NCBI RefSeq assembly: GCF_024971095.1
Contig: NZ_CP069717.1
Span: 1 to 64,000, forward strand
Direction: 5' to 3'
Length of the DNA stretch: 64,000 bases
From: Microbacterium neungamense
GTDB lineage: Bacteria > Actinomycetota > Actinomycetes > Actinomycetales > Microbacteriaceae
Shown here: positions 12,435-21,775 of the stretch, one piece after another
How the letters are laid out: each line of letters opens with the position of its first letter
How positions within the stretch are numbered: position 1 is the stretch's first letter
The notes under the pieces: model-generated
What the model saw: only the letters and a program-made list of their open reading frames with translations
Database searches by the model: none
Told to the model about the DNA's origin: nothing
Program-made: the position numbers and the translations under genes

Positions 12435-13193
12435 ATGAGCATCTCCCGCACCCCTGCGCTCACCCGCGTGAGCATCGTCGGACCCGGCCGGCTGGGCCTC
12501 GTCCTCGCCCGCGCGCTCCGCGCGGCCGGCGTCGAGGTGCACGGTCCGGTCGGCCGGGGTGAGCCGGTTCCGCCCGCCGAGGTCGTGCTGCTGTGCGTGC
12601 CGGATGCCGCGATCCCCGCGGTCGCGGCCCGGGCACGGCCCTCCGCGCGGCTGCTCGGGCACACCTCTGGCGCCGCACCGCTCGACGCGGTCGACTTCGG
12701 CTGGCATCCGCTGCAGACCTTCACCGGCGGCGAACCGGCCGAGGCGTTCCACGGCATCGCCTGCGCGATCGACGCGCACGACGACGACGGACTCGCGGTC
12801 GCCCGCACTCTGGCCGTGACGCTCGGCGCGCAGCCCTTCGTCCTCCCCGCGCACGCGCGTGCCGCGTACCACGCCGCCGCATCCTTCGCCTCGAACTTCC
12901 TCGTCACCATCGAGGACGCCGCCGAGCGGATGGCCGGGGTCGCCGGCATCCGTCCCCGCGAGGCGCGCGCCATGCTCGCCCCGCTGGTGCGCCGCACCGT
13001 CGAGAACTGGGTGGCGCACGGTGCCGCGGCGCTGACCGGCCCGATCGCCCGCGGCGACGAGGAGACCGTGGCGCGCCAGCGGACCGCCGTGACCGAGCTG
13101 CCCGAGCTGCTGCCGCTGTTCGACGCGCTCAGCATCCGCACCCGTGCGATCGCGGCCACGCGCTCCCCCGGGAGCAGGGAGGAGAACGCATGA
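12435..13193 (+). CDS. Rossmann-like/DUF2520 oxidoreductase-like protein
   Basis: 252-aa protein with an N-terminal NAD(P)-binding Rossmann fold (VSIVGPGRLGLVLARALRAAG, a GxGxxG-like turn) and a helical DUF2520 domain (FASNFLVTIEDAAERM) resembling the ketopantoate-reductase-like superfamily. It directly precedes panC with an ATGA overlap, and DUF2520 genes are frequent leaders of panCD operons, so a role in or around pantothenate synthesis is plausible (it might supply the ketopantoate-reductase step), but this is inference. ATG 12435 was chosen over an upstream frame extension because it immediately precedes the Rossmann strand. Confidence 0.85.
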   Translation: MSISRTPALTRVSIVGPGRLGLVLARALRAAGVEVHGPVGRGEPVPPAEVVLLCVPDAAIPAVAARARPSARLLGHTSGAAPLDAVDFGWHPLQTFTGGEPAEAFHGIACAIDAHDDDGLAVARTLAVTLGAQPFVLPAHARAAYHAAASFASNFLVTIEDAAERMAGVAGIRPREARAMLAPLVRRTVENWVAHGAAALTGPIARGDEETVARQRTAVTELPELLPLFDALSIRTRAIAATRSPGSREENA

Positions 13194-14041
13194 GGATCCT
13201 GCGCACGGTCGCCGAGGTGCGCGACGCGGTGTCCGCCGCCCGCGGCGAGGGCCGCACCGTCGGGTTCGTGCCCACCATGGGCGCCTTCCACGAGGGACAC
13301 CTCTCCCTGATGCGCACCGCCCGCGCCGCGCACGGCCTCGTCGTGGTCTCCCTGTTCGTCAACCCGACGCAGTTCAACGCCGCACACGACCTGAGTACCT
13401 ACCCCCGCGACGAGGAGCGCGACGCCGCGCTCGCCGAGGCCGAGGGCGTCGACATCCTGTTCGTCCCCTCCGCCGCCGAGATGTACCCGGACGGCTTTGC
13501 CACCCGCATCCACGTGTCCGGCATCACCGAGGTGCTCTGCGGCGCGTACCGCGGACCCGAGCACTTCGACGGCGTCGCCACCGTTGTCGCCAAGCTCTTC
13601 GCCATCGTGGCCCCCGACGTGGCGTATTTCGGTCGCAAGGACGCGCAGCAGGTGCTCGTGGTGCGGCGCCTGGTGCGCGACCTGAACCTCCCGGTCCGGA
13701 TCGACGCGTGCCCGATCGTCCGGGAGCCGGACGGCCTCGCGATGAGCTCGCGCAACGTCCGCCTCGATCCGGAATCGCGTGAGCGGGCGACCGCCCTGCA
13801 CCGCGCCCTCGCCGCAGCCGAACGCGCCGCCGCGGCGGGCGAGCGCGACGCCGGAGCGCTCATCGCCGCCGCCCGCGCCGAGCTCGCGGCCGCCGGCGTC
13901 GAGCCGGAGTACCTCGAACTCCGTGACGCCCAGGACCTGCATGAACTGTCGCACGTCGAGGGCGAGGCTCTGCTCGCGGTGGCCGCGCACGTCGGCGGCG
14001 TCCGCCTCATCGACAACACCCTGCTGAGAGGAGACGCATGA
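13190..14041 (+). CDS. panC: Pantothenate synthetase (pantoate-beta-alanine ligase)
   Basis: Joins pantoate and beta-alanine with ATP to give pantothenate, the last step of vitamin B5 synthesis. 283 aa with the nucleotidyl-transferase motifs [13 protein letters not shown] (His-x-x-His variant), [14 protein letters not shown] and the KMSKS-like AMSSRNVRL. Starts within the stop of the DUF2520 gene and overlaps panD, indicating tight coupling. Confidence 0.97.
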   Translation: MRILRTVAEVRDAVSAARGEGRTVGFVPTMGAFHEGHLSLMRTARAAHGLVVVSLFVNPTQFNAAHDLSTYPRDEERDAALAEAEGVDILFVPSAAEMYPDGFATRIHVSGITEVLCGAYRGPEHFDGVATVVAKLFAIVAPDVAYFGRKDAQQVLVVRRLVRDLNLPVRIDACPIVREPDGLAMSSRNVRLDPESRERATALHRALAAAERAAAAGERDAGALIAAARAELAAAGVEPEYLELRDAQDLHELSHVEGEALLAVAAHVGGVRLIDNTLLRGDA

Positions 14042-14433
14042 TGCGCCGCACCATGCTGAAGTCGAAGATCCACCGCGCCACGATCACCGGCAGCGACCTG
14101 CACTACGTCGGCTCGATCACGATCGATCCCGATCTGCTCGACGCAGCGGACATCCTCGAGCACGAGCAGGTGCATGTGGTCGACGTCGACAACGGCGCCC
14201 GCTTCGAGACCTACACGATCGCGGGCGAGCGGGGCTCGGGAGTGATCCAGGTCAACGGCGCCGCGGCCCGTCTGGTGCACACCGGCGACACGATCATCGT
14301 CATCTCCTATGCCGAGTACGACGGGGCCGAACTGCAGAACCACCGGCCGGTGGTCGTGCACGTCGACCGGAGCAACGCCGTCCTCGCGGTCGACGACGCC
14401 GTCGGCACCCTGCTCACCCCGGCGTCCGCATGA
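14038..14433 (+). CDS. panD: Aspartate 1-decarboxylase
   Basis: Makes beta-alanine from aspartate for pantothenate synthesis. The 131-aa proenzyme self-cleaves at Gly25-Ser26 (in HYVGSITID) to create the pyruvoyl cofactor; the catalytic-site Lys9 and Tyr-rich VISYAEY segment are present. Overlaps panC (4 nt) and panB (4 nt). A second ATG at 14041 is an equally possible start. Confidence 0.97.
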   Translation: MMRRTMLKSKIHRATITGSDLHYVGSITIDPDLLDAADILEHEQVHVVDVDNGARFETYTIAGERGSGVIQVNGAAARLVHTGDTIIVISYAEYDGAELQNHRPVVVHVDRSNAVLAVDDAVGTLLTPASA

Positions 14434-15299
14434 GCGCGCACGCGGAGGCGACCTCGCGCCTGGGTCTGGCCCACTTCCCCGCCAAGAAGGCGGCCGGCGA
14501 GCCGATCGCGATGGTCACCGCGTACGACCATCCCAGTGCGCAGGTGGCGGATGCCGCCGGGGTCGACGCCGTGCTCGTCGGCGACTCGGCGGCGATGACC
14601 GTGCTCGGCTACGACAGCACCGTCCCGGTCACCGTCGACGAGATGATCATGCTCGCCCGGGCCGTCCGCCGCGGGCTGCGGCGGGCGCTGATGATCGCCG
14701 ACCTGCCGTTCGGGTCGTACGAGGCATCCGACGAGACGGCCGTCGCCACGGCGCAGCGCTTCGTCAAGGAGACCGGCTGCGACGCCGTCAAGATCGAGCG
14801 CGGCGGCACCTCCGTGGACCGCGCTCGGGCCATCGTCCGCGCCGGCATCCCGGTGATGGGCCACGTCGGCCTCACGCCGCAGACCGCCACCGCCCTCGGC
14901 GGCTACCGCGCGCAGGGCCGCACCGCCGCGGAGGCGGAGGAGCTGTGCCGGGCGGCGCTGGCGCTGCAGGGCGCGGGATGCTTCGCGCTCGTGCTCGAGG
15001 CCGTGCCGGCCGCGGTCACCGAGGCGCTCGTGCCCCTGCTGCGCATCCCGGTGATCGGGATCGGCGCCGGGCCGGCGACCGACGGGCAGGTGCTCGTCTT
15101 CCACGACCTGCTCGGCATCTACGACGGCCCCGCCGCCCGGTTCGTGAAGAGGTACGACGGGCTGCGCGAGCGGATGCAGGCGGGAGTCGCCGCCTACGTC
15201 GAGGACGTGCGGACCGGCGCCTACCCCGCGCCCGAGCACACGTACGGGATGCCGGATGCCGAGGCGGAGCGGATGCGGGAGTCGATCCGCTCCCTGTGA
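14430..15299 (+). CDS. panB: 3-methyl-2-oxobutanoate hydroxymethyltransferase
   Basis: Transfers a one-carbon unit to ketoisovalerate to form ketopantoate, the first committed pantothenate step. 289 aa with the TIM-barrel motifs [19 protein letters not shown] (metal-binding Asp), [23 protein letters not shown] and IGIGAG. Last gene of the DUF2520-panC-panD-panB operon. The ketopantoate reductase step is not obviously coded here apart from the DUF2520 candidate. Confidence 0.97.
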   Translation: MSAHAEATSRLGLAHFPAKKAAGEPIAMVTAYDHPSAQVADAAGVDAVLVGDSAAMTVLGYDSTVPVTVDEMIMLARAVRRGLRRALMIADLPFGSYEASDETAVATAQRFVKETGCDAVKIERGGTSVDRARAIVRAGIPVMGHVGLTPQTATALGGYRAQGRTAAEAEELCRAALALQGAGCFALVLEAVPAAVTEALVPLLRIPVIGIGAGPATDGQVLVFHDLLGIYDGPAARFVKRYDGLRERMQAGVAAYVEDVRTGAYPAPEHTYGMPDAEAERMRESIRSL

Positions 15300-15379
15300 C
15301 GAACCACCGACCCGGTGAGCGGATCATCGAACGCGGCCTCGCGAGCGTCGTCCGCTGTCGGCTGTGACAGGCTGGGGGC

Positions 15380-16510
15380 ATGAGCCTTCCCCATGCCGAT
15401 GTCGATCCCGATGGCCTGCTGGAGTACTCGGTGGTCTTCACCGATCGCTCGCTCAACCACATGTCCGCCCGGTTCGTCGAGGTCATGCAGCAGACCCTCG
15501 CCATCCTGAGCGAGGCGTACAACGCCGACGGCGTCGCGCTCGTGAACGGTGGCGGAAGCCTCGCGATGGAGGCGGTGGCCCGTCAGCTCGCGACCGGCCG
15601 GCGCGTGCTGATCGTGCGCAACGGACTGTTCTCGTACCGCTGGTCGCAGATCCTGGATGCCGGCGCCATCGCCGCGGAGACGACCGTGTGCGCGGCGCGC
15701 CCGGACCGTGAGGGTGCGCAGGCGAGCTGGAGTCCGGCCCCGATCGAGGAGGTCGTCCGCACGATCCGCGAGGCCCGGCCCGAGGTCGTCTTCGCCCCGC
15801 ACGTCGAGACGGCCGCCGGCATCATCCTCCCCGACGACTACGTCGCCGCGCTCGCCGCGGCGGTGCACGAGGTCGGCGGCGTCCTGGTGCTGGACGGCAT
15901 CGCCTCCGGCGCGATGCGCGTGGACATGGCGGCGCTCGGCGTGGATGTGCTGATCAGCGCCCCGCAGAAGGGCTGGAGCGGGAGTCCCGGAGTGGGCTAC
16001 GTCATGCTCAGCCCGGCGGGGCGCGCGGCCGTGGCATCCGGCACCGCGACGAGCTTCGGGCTCGACCTCGCGCGCTGGCTCGCGATCGCCGACGGATACC
16101 GCGACGGGTCGGCGGCATACCACTCCACCATGCCGACAGACACGATCGCCCGGAACCTGCGGCAGATGGTCGAGACGCGCGACCGCGGTTACGACGTGCT
16201 CCGCGCCGCGCAGCTCGAGCTGGGTGGGCGGGTGCGCGACCTGCTCGCCTCACGAGGGCTCCCGTCGGTGGCCGCACCGGCATTCGCCGCGCCGAGCGTG
16301 ATCGTCGTGCACACCGACGATCCCGCGCTGCGCAGCGGCGCCGCCTTCCGCGAGCACGGTCTGCAGGTGGCCGCCGGCGTGCCGCTGCACTGCGGCGAAC
16401 CGGAGTCCTTCTCCACCTTCCGGGTCGGGCTGTTCGGTCTCGACAAGCTCGACGACGTGGACGGCACGGTCGCGCGTCTGGAAGCCGCCCTCGACGCGAT
16501 GGGACGCTGA
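15380..16510 (+). CDS. Class V aminotransferase (alanine-glyoxylate/serine-pyruvate type)
   Basis: PLP-dependent aminotransferase of fold type I, class V. 376 aa; PLP lysine is Lys197 in SAPQKGWSG and the pyridine-nitrogen Asp is Asp172 in LVLDGIASG. The phosphate cup NGGGSLAMEA (56-65) and C-terminal FRVGLFG Arg that binds the substrate carboxylate are present. The exact amino donor cannot be read from sequence; the family includes alanine-glyoxylate and phosphoserine-type enzymes. A weak leaderless-type -10 (CAGGCT, 15368-15373) lies 6 nt before the ATG. Confidence 0.88.
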   Translation: MSLPHADVDPDGLLEYSVVFTDRSLNHMSARFVEVMQQTLAILSEAYNADGVALVNGGGSLAMEAVARQLATGRRVLIVRNGLFSYRWSQILDAGAIAAETTVCAARPDREGAQASWSPAPIEEVVRTIREARPEVVFAPHVETAAGIILPDDYVAALAAAVHEVGGVLVLDGIASGAMRVDMAALGVDVLISAPQKGWSGSPGVGYVMLSPAGRAAVASGTATSFGLDLARWLAIADGYRDGSAAYHSTMPTDTIARNLRQMVETRDRGYDVLRAAQLELGGRVRDLLASRGLPSVAAPAFAAPSVIVVHTDDPALRSGAAFREHGLQVAAGVPLHCGEPESFSTFRVGLFGLDKLDDVDGTVARLEAALDAMGR

Positions 16511-16568
16511 GGGCGGACTCCCCGACGCGGACCCGGCCCGCGCGACGGAGGCGGGGGCGCGCCGGACC

Positions 16569-17015
16569 TCAGCTCACCGCGCGCCGGAGCCTCTCCGCGA
16601 GGTGCGCCCGGTTCTCCTCCGTGAGCGCGAGCACGGCGTACGCCGTGGGCCACAGGGTTCCGTCGTCGAGGTTCGCGGGCTGCTCGAAGCCGAAGGTTCC
16701 GTACCGGGTCTTGAACTTCGATGCCGGTTGGAAGAAGCACAGCACCTTGCCGTCCTTCGCCCACGCCGGCATCCCGTAGTACGTCCGAGGGACGAGGTCG
16801 GGCGCGACCTCGGCGACCAGGTCGTGGAGCCCTTCGGCGAGGGCGCGGTCGTCCCCGCTGAGCTTCGCGATCGCCTCGTTCAGATCGGCCTCGCCTTCGG
16901 CGCGCACCTCTTCGGGTGACTTCTTCGCCCGGGTGCGCGCCTTGCGCTTGTCCGCCGCCGCGGCCTTCATGGCCTCGCGCTCCTCCGCGGTGAAGTTCTT
17001 CTCGTGGTCTGCCAT
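16569..17015 (-). CDS. DUF1801-like small protein
   Basis: 148-aa soluble protein. The N-terminal third is very rich in Lys/Arg/Glu/Ala (helical, EEREAMKAAAADKRKARTRA); the C-terminal part (VPRTYYGMPAWAKDGKVLCF, TRYGTFGF) resembles the YdhG/DUF1801 fold, small conserved proteins without a firm role. ATG at 17015 is chosen over a longer frame because AGGAGAG precedes it. Converges on the aminotransferase gene. Confidence 0.8.
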   Translation of the reverse strand: MADHEKNFTAEEREAMKAAAADKRKARTRAKKSPEEVRAEGEADLNEAIAKLSGDDRALAEGLHDLVAEVAPDLVPRTYYGMPAWAKDGKVLCFFQPASKFKTRYGTFGFEQPANLDDGTLWPTAYAVLALTEENRAHLAERLRRAVS

Positions 17016-17167
17016 GGCTCTCTCCTTGCTTTCGAGGGGCGACGACTTCAGGCTACGGATGCCGGAGCACGCCGGCTTCTCGAATCCTGATCGATCCGCC
17101 GGCCGGCGCCCGGTCGTCACCGGGACCGTACGCTGGAAGCTGGATCGTTCAGGTGACGGGAGGCGGC

Positions 17168-17806
17168 ATGGCAGACGTCCTGCGGCTGGCCTCGCGCGAT
17201 GCGGCGGACGTCGAGGAGATCTGGACGCGGTACGTGCCCTCCGCGCGGGTGCAGAACCTCGACCCGAAGCCGTTCGGCTTCCAGTGGTGCTCGGTGTCCC
17301 TGGGCGGGATGTCGATCGTGCGCTACGCCCTCACCGCCACCGTCGACTCGGCGGTGCAGCCGGAGGACCAGCTCTTCGCCTGCCGCGTCACGACGCCGAA
17401 CGGATGGGTCCGCAGCGGCCGCTCGCACCTGGACACCTCGGTGCCCTGGGCGACCGACGGCGCGCAGGTCGAGGCGCACTGGGAGGGCACGGCGGACGTC
17501 AGTGCGCTCGTCTTCGACCGCGCCGAGGCGCAGCGCCTGGCCCGGCGCATCACCGGGGACGACCTGCTCCGGCTGCGGCTGACCGACGCGGTGCCGCGTG
17601 ACCGCACCGCAGGTCGCCACTGGAACCGGGCCTTCGACTACCTGCTCTCGGCCTCCGCGGCCGCCGGGGACGACCCCCTCATCGAGTCGAGCCTGGTGCG
17701 TCACGCCCTGCTGACCACCCTGAGCACGTTCCGGTCCACGTTCTTCGACGCGGCGGTCAGGGATGCCGGCGGCGGCGCGCCGCGGGAAGCCCTCGAACGA
17801 CGCTGA
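17168..17806 (+). CDS. AraC-type sensor domain protein lacking the HTH domain
   Basis: 212-aa protein matching the N-terminal ligand-sensing (cupin-like) half of actinobacterial AraC/XylS regulators: FQWCSVSLGGMSIVRYALTA, a central LHTS-like strand set, and the helical HWNRAFDYLLSASA...LVRHALLTTLSTF linker that normally leads into two HTH motifs. The frame ends at residue 212 with no AraC HTH, and none of the three frames downstream to 17908 shows one. So it is either truncated or a stand-alone sensor. ATG 17168 has GGGAGG six nt upstream, favoured over an ATG at 17153. Confidence 0.7.
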   Translation: MADVLRLASRDAADVEEIWTRYVPSARVQNLDPKPFGFQWCSVSLGGMSIVRYALTATVDSAVQPEDQLFACRVTTPNGWVRSGRSHLDTSVPWATDGAQVEAHWEGTADVSALVFDRAEAQRLARRITGDDLLRLRLTDAVPRDRTAGRHWNRAFDYLLSASAAAGDDPLIESSLVRHALLTTLSTFRSTFFDAAVRDAGGGAPREALERR

Positions 17807-17908
17807 CGCCGCCGGCGGATACCGGAGACGAAGAAGGTGTGCGCATCGCGGACCGGAATCGTGCCGGCCCGCGGTCCGGCGTCGCCGGTGCCGTAGCGTC
17901 CTCTCGAA

Positions 17909-18232
17909 ATGGGACTCCTCTTCTACGGCGACTTCGCCGACCCGATCGAGATGGACGACCGCACCCTGGCACACCTCAAGGTCGTCATCGCCACGAAACT
18001 GCGCCGCAAGGAGAGCTTCACGCTGTCGTGGCGGCATGACGGCGAGGACGCCCGGGGGCGATCCACGCTCTGGCTGCATCCGTCCATTCCGCTCCGCTTC
18101 GTGTTCGACGAGCCGGAGCCGCCCGAGCTGAGCTCGCCGTGGCTGGCCGAGCTCGCCGCATCGGCGAACAGCAGCGGCGGGATCCAGCTGACCCCCGAGA
18201 AGCGCGCCCCGTCCGAGGGTCAGCCGAGCTGA
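17909..18232 (+). CDS. DUF7882-family small protein
   Basis: 107 aa, starting MGLLFYGDFADPIEMDDRTL and continuing AHLKVVIATKLRRKESFTLS. This pattern (a short strand, IEMDDRTLAHLK, a basic KLRR) is typical of the small DUF7882 proteins common in Microbacteriaceae, sometimes misnamed ATP-dependent DNA ligase. No catalytic motif is visible. Single gene; TAGCGT at 17894-17899 may be its -10. Confidence 0.75.
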   Translation: MGLLFYGDFADPIEMDDRTLAHLKVVIATKLRRKESFTLSWRHDGEDARGRSTLWLHPSIPLRFVFDEPEPPELSSPWLAELAASANSSGGIQLTPEKRAPSEGQPS

Positions 18233-18272
18233 CGCGGACGGTGCGGGCCGATCTGATGCCGCGGCCCGCCAC

Positions 18273-18284
18273 TAAGGTGGATCC
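18273..18284 (+). promoter_or_regulatory. Leaderless promoter -10 of Nudix gene
   Basis: TAAGGT (18273-18278) lies 6 nt upstream of ATG 18285 with no Shine-Dalgarno between. Confidence 0.55.
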
Positions 18285-18725
18285 ATGGATCTGCGTGTCG
18301 CCGCGTACGCGGTCGTCACCGATGACGACGACCGCGTCCTCCTGGCGCGCTGGACCGAGGGCCGCCGCGTGGCGTGGACCCTGCCCGGCGGCGGGCTCGA
18401 GCCCGGCGAGGATCCCGAGGTCGCGATGCGCCGCGAGGTGCGCGAGGAGACCGGGTACACGGTGCAGTCGACCGGCCTGCTCGGCATCCACTCGCGGGTG
18501 ATCCCGGCCGGGCGTCGCGTGCACGATGCGGATGCCCCGCTGCACACCCTCCGCATCGTCTACCGGGCGCGCGTCACCGGCGGCACGCTGCGCTTCGAAC
18601 GCAACGGCTCCACCGACATGGCCGGCTGGTTCACCCTCGACGAGATCGCCGGCCTGCAGCGGGTGCGTCTGGTGGACATCGCCCTGCGGATGGCCGGACT
18701 GCTGGGCGGGGACGCGGCGGCCTAG
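18285..18725 (+). CDS. Nudix hydrolase
   Basis: Hydrolyses a nucleoside-diphosphate-linked substrate, probably housecleaning or nucleotide-sugar metabolism. 146 aa with a complete Nudix box from GGGLEPGEDPEVAMRR to EVREETGY (about residues 31-53), including the metal-binding REVREE. Substrate cannot be deduced. Converges with the response regulator downstream, 11 bp apart. Confidence 0.9.
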   Translation: MDLRVAAYAVVTDDDDRVLLARWTEGRRVAWTLPGGGLEPGEDPEVAMRREVREETGYTVQSTGLLGIHSRVIPAGRRVHDADAPLHTLRIVYRARVTGGTLRFERNGSTDMAGWFTLDEIAGLQRVRLVDIALRMAGLLGGDAAA

Positions 18726-18736
18726 AACACCGCGAC

Positions 18737-19426
18737 TCAGAAGGCTCCCGGCCCGAAGCCCGCCCGCTCCACCGCGATGCAGAGCAGCACCCGGTTGCGC
18801 GCGCCGAGCGCGATCCGCGCCGCCTCCAGGTGGGTCTTCACCGTCGCCACGGAAAGATGCAGCCGGTCGGCAATCTCCTGGTTCGAGGCGCCCTCGGCCG
18901 CGAGCACGGCGACATCCTTCTCCCGCGGCGAGAGCGCGCCGAAGCGCTCGCGGGCGATGCGGCGTGCGGCCTCGTCGCCCTCCGCGGCGAACCGCGCGAT
19001 CAGGTGCGCGGTGCTGCGCGGCGACACGAAGCCGTCGCCCTTCATCACGGCGTGCGCCGCCCGGATGAAGTCCGCGGGCTCGGCGTCCTTGAGCAGGAAC
19101 CCCTGCGCGCCGGCCTCCAGCATCCGCATCACGTAGTCCCCGGAGTCGAAGCTCGTGATCGCGATGACGCGGGTGTCCGGCAGCTGCTCCCGCAATGCCG
19201 TCGTCGCCTCGTCGCCCGGCATCCCCGGCATCCGCACGTCCATCAGCACGACGTCGGGACGATGCCGACGGGCGATCTCGATCGCCTCGCCGCCGCCGGA
19301 CGCCTCCCCGATCACCTCGAGGTCTGGGGCGGCCGAGAGGATACCGCGCAGCGCCTGCCGCACCAGGGCGTCGTCGTCGACGATGAGGATGCGGATCGCG
19401 GGCGAGACGCCGTCGGGACTGCTCAT
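18737..19426 (-). CDS. NarL/LuxR-family response regulator
   Basis: 229-aa two-component regulator. Receiver domain: acidic pocket VDDDA (17-20), phospho-acceptor Asp63 (VVLMDVRMPG), Thr/Ser in AITSFDS and Lys in FLLKDAE. C-terminal LuxR HTH: ALSPREKDVAVLAAEGASNQ, VKTHLEAARIALGA. Partner is the kinase coded immediately upstream on the same strand. Leaderless -10 TATATT (complement of 19433-19438) sits 6 nt before the ATG, so the regulator has its own promoter in the 25-bp gap after the kinase gene. Confidence 0.95.
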   Translation of the reverse strand: MSSPDGVSPAIRILIVDDDALVRQALRGILSAAPDLEVIGEASGGGEAIEIARRHRPDVVLMDVRMPGMPGDEATTALREQLPDTRVIAITSFDSGDYVMRMLEAGAQGFLLKDAEPADFIRAAHAVMKGDGFVSPRSTAHLIARFAAEGDEAARRIARERFGALSPREKDVAVLAAEGASNQEIADRLHLSVATVKTHLEAARIALGARNRVLLCIAVERAGFGPGAF

Positions 19427-19451
19427 ACGACGAATATAGGTCGCTCGCCGG

Positions 19452-20810
19452 TCACGTCCGCGGCGGCCACGGCAGGGTGACGTCCACGAGGAACTCCCCC
19501 TGCGTCTCGCCGATCCACGCCGTGCCGCCGAGCAGCTCTGTGCGCTCCCGGATGCCGTTCAGGCCGCGTCCGGCGCCGGCGACGCCTGAACCCGCGGCGC
19601 CCGGCAGCGGGTTGCTCACGCGGATGCGGACCCCGCTGGACGGCGCGGCCTCGACGTACACCGACACCGGGGATCCGGGCGCGTGCTTGAGCGCGTTCGT
19701 CAGACACTCCTGCACGATCCGGTAGACAGTGCGGTCCAGCGCCGCACCGGCGTGCTCGGCGTCGTCGATGAGCACGAACGCGTCCACCGCGGCCCCGCTC
19801 TGGCGCACGGTGCGGATGAGGTGGCCGATGGTGCGCATGGATGCCATCGACGGGGGCACGGCCGCATCGGTGTCTGCGGCGGTGCCCGGCTCCCGGCGGA
19901 GCTCGCCGAGCAGCCCGCGCAGGTCCTCGAGGGAGGCGTGCGCCTGATGGCGCAGGGTCTGCGCGGCCTGGGCGACGGCCTGGTCCTGCGAGCGCGCCGC
20001 CTCCTCGAGCGCCCCCGACTGCAGGGAGATCACCGACAGCCGGTGCGCCAACGCATCGTGGATGTCGCGCGCCAGACGTTCGCGCTCCGCCTGCCGGCCG
20101 ACCTCGGCGGTCAGGCTCTCAGCCCGGTCGTGCTCCACGCTGACGCGGTTGCGCAGCGCCAGGCTCTCCCGCCGCGTCCGCACCAGGATCGCCAGACCGA
20201 AGGCCGCGCCCACCGAGAGCGCCGCGATGCCGATGGTCAGGGCCGCGCCCAGCACGAACGAGGGTGGTTCACCGGCACTGCGCGCCACCGAGGTGAGCAG
20301 GATGTCCGCGTCGCCCCACGGCGTGAACATCTCGCGCAGGACGAAGACCAGCACCAGAGCGGCCGCGGCACCGGTCGCCATCCGCCGTGCCTTCACCGGC
20401 CAGCGCAGCAGCGCGCTCGCTGCGCCCAGCAGGAGCAGCAGGTACTCCATGCCCACCAGAGCCAGCACGGCACCCGCGGCGAGCGGCACGGCCGGCTGCC
20501 GACGCCGGAAGAAGACCGCCACCCAGGCGAGCATGCCGAGCATGAACAGACCGGTCCCGAGATCGGTGACCTCGATGCTCCGCCCGGCACCGGGGTGGGC
20601 GGCGCCCGGCACGTTCGCCACGCCGCACGCCGTGACCATGATCCCGAGGACGTACAGACCCAGCGAGCCGCCGGCCCGGAGCCCCTGCGCCACCATCCGG
20701 CGGCCGGAGGCGACAGCGCGGTCGGCGACGGCGTCGATCCGGGACGGGACGCCGGGGGCGGGCGTGACGCCGGTGCGGTGCGGGGCGTCGGCGCGGGACG
20801 GGAGGTGCAT
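19452..20810 (-). CDS. Sensor histidine kinase (NarX/DesK type)
   Basis: 452-aa membrane kinase. About five or six hydrophobic segments (residues 45-210) form the sensor, followed by a HisKA_3 dimerization domain with the phospho-acceptor His251 (LARDIHDALAHRLSV) and a C-terminal HATPase with NALKHAPGS and GRGLNGIRERTELLGG. Partner of the downstream NarL regulator. A start 30 nt further upstream (20840) is possible; 20810 is preferred because a -10 TACTCT (complement of 20818-20823) lies 7 nt before it, a leaderless arrangement. The signal sensed is unknown. Confidence 0.9.
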   Translation of the reverse strand: MHLPSRADAPHRTGVTPAPGVPSRIDAVADRAVASGRRMVAQGLRAGGSLGLYVLGIMVTACGVANVPGAAHPGAGRSIEVTDLGTGLFMLGMLAWVAVFFRRRQPAVPLAAGAVLALVGMEYLLLLLGAASALLRWPVKARRMATGAAAALVLVFVLREMFTPWGDADILLTSVARSAGEPPSFVLGAALTIGIAALSVGAAFGLAILVRTRRESLALRNRVSVEHDRAESLTAEVGRQAERERLARDIHDALAHRLSVISLQSGALEEAARSQDQAVAQAAQTLRHQAHASLEDLRGLLGELRREPGTAADTDAAVPPSMASMRTIGHLIRTVRQSGAAVDAFVLIDDAEHAGAALDRTVYRIVQECLTNALKHAPGSPVSVYVEAAPSSGVRIRVSNPLPGAAGSGVAGAGRGLNGIRERTELLGGTAWIGETQGEFLVDVTLPWPPRT

Positions 20811-20989
20811 GCATCCGAGAGTAGGGCCGGCCTCCCGCATCCGCTTCCGCCTCGCGGCCGGTGCGATCCAGCCGATCGGCTGGCGAGGTCCAGCCGGGGG
20901 GAGGAGGATGCCGGGCGGGCCCCGTTCCTAGCGTGAGAGGACCGCGGCGCTCGACCGAGCAGCCGCCCCACGTCCGAACGGAGAGCACC

Positions 20990-21679
20990 ATGTCCGACAG
21001 CATCCCCACCCCGCCCGCGCAGCCGCCGGCCGCTCCGTACGGCGCCCCCGCGGCCCCCGTTCCGCCGCCGGCGCCCGAGCGGAAGAGGTCGGTCCTCACC
21101 CGCTGGTGGTTCTGGGTGATCGCCGGCGTCGTCGTGCTCGGCGTCGTCGGGGCCGTCGCCGGGGGCGGCGACCGGTCCCCCGAGTCGGCATCCGCGCCGG
21201 CCGCGGAGAAGCAGGCGGAGGATCAGCCCGCCGAGGGCGCCGCCGAGGATCAGCCCGCCGAGGAGCCGGCGGAGACGCCCATGCCCGGGATCGGCGAGAA
21301 GGTCGTGATGGACGGCTTCGAGATCACCGTCACCTCGATCGAGACCGGCGTGCCCAGCGTCGGCGGCGAGTACGCCTCCGAGCAGGCGCAGGGCGCCTTC
21401 ACGCTGCTGCACATCGACGTCACGAACACCGGCACCGCCGCCGAGACGATCATCTCCTCGAGCTTCACCGTGCGCGACGCCGAGGGCCGCGAGTTCGAGG
21501 CGCACCCCACCGCGTCGCTGTACCTGCAGGACACCGGATTCGCCTTCGAGCAGATCAACCCCGGCAACACCGCCAGCGGCATCGTCGTCTTCGACCTGCC
21601 GGCCGGCACGGCGCCGCACACCCTGGAGTTCCAGCCGGGGATGTTCGGCGGGAAGTCGGTCACCATCGCGCTGACCTGA
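20990..21679 (+). CDS. DUF4352-domain membrane-anchored protein
   Basis: 229 aa: Pro/Ala-rich cytoplasmic head (1-35), one transmembrane helix (37-58, RWWFWVIAGVVVLGVVGAVA), an Ala/Glu/Pro linker (60-98) with a duplicated AEDQPAE, and a C-terminal immunoglobulin-like DUF4352 domain (VVMDGFEITVTSIETG, NTGTAAETII, GNTASGIVVFDLP). DUF4352 proteins are extracytoplasmic, often telokin-like; role unknown. ATG 20990 follows GGAGAGCACC; TAGCGT at 20928-20933 could be its -10. Divergent from the kinase gene. Confidence 0.85.
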   Translation: MSDSIPTPPAQPPAAPYGAPAAPVPPPAPERKRSVLTRWWFWVIAGVVVLGVVGAVAGGGDRSPESASAPAAEKQAEDQPAEGAAEDQPAEEPAETPMPGIGEKVVMDGFEITVTSIETGVPSVGGEYASEQAQGAFTLLHIDVTNTGTAAETIISSSFTVRDAEGREFEAHPTASLYLQDTGFAFEQINPGNTASGIVVFDLPAGTAPHTLEFQPGMFGGKSVTIALT

Positions 21680-21712
21680 CCCCGCCCACCGACCGCGCTG
21701 GGGATGCGGTCG

Positions 21713-21744
21713 CGGTGCCCGTCGTCTGCTGACGGCGGGCACCG
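21713..21744. terminator. Bidirectional hairpin between convergent genes
   Basis: Arms CGGTGCCCG (21713-21721) and CGGGCACCG (21736-21744), with partial extra pairing, between the DUF4352 and YbaK genes. No strong U-tract. Confidence 0.5.
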
Positions 21745-21775
21745 TGGTGCGTGCGGCGGGCGGCGGGCGCGGGTG

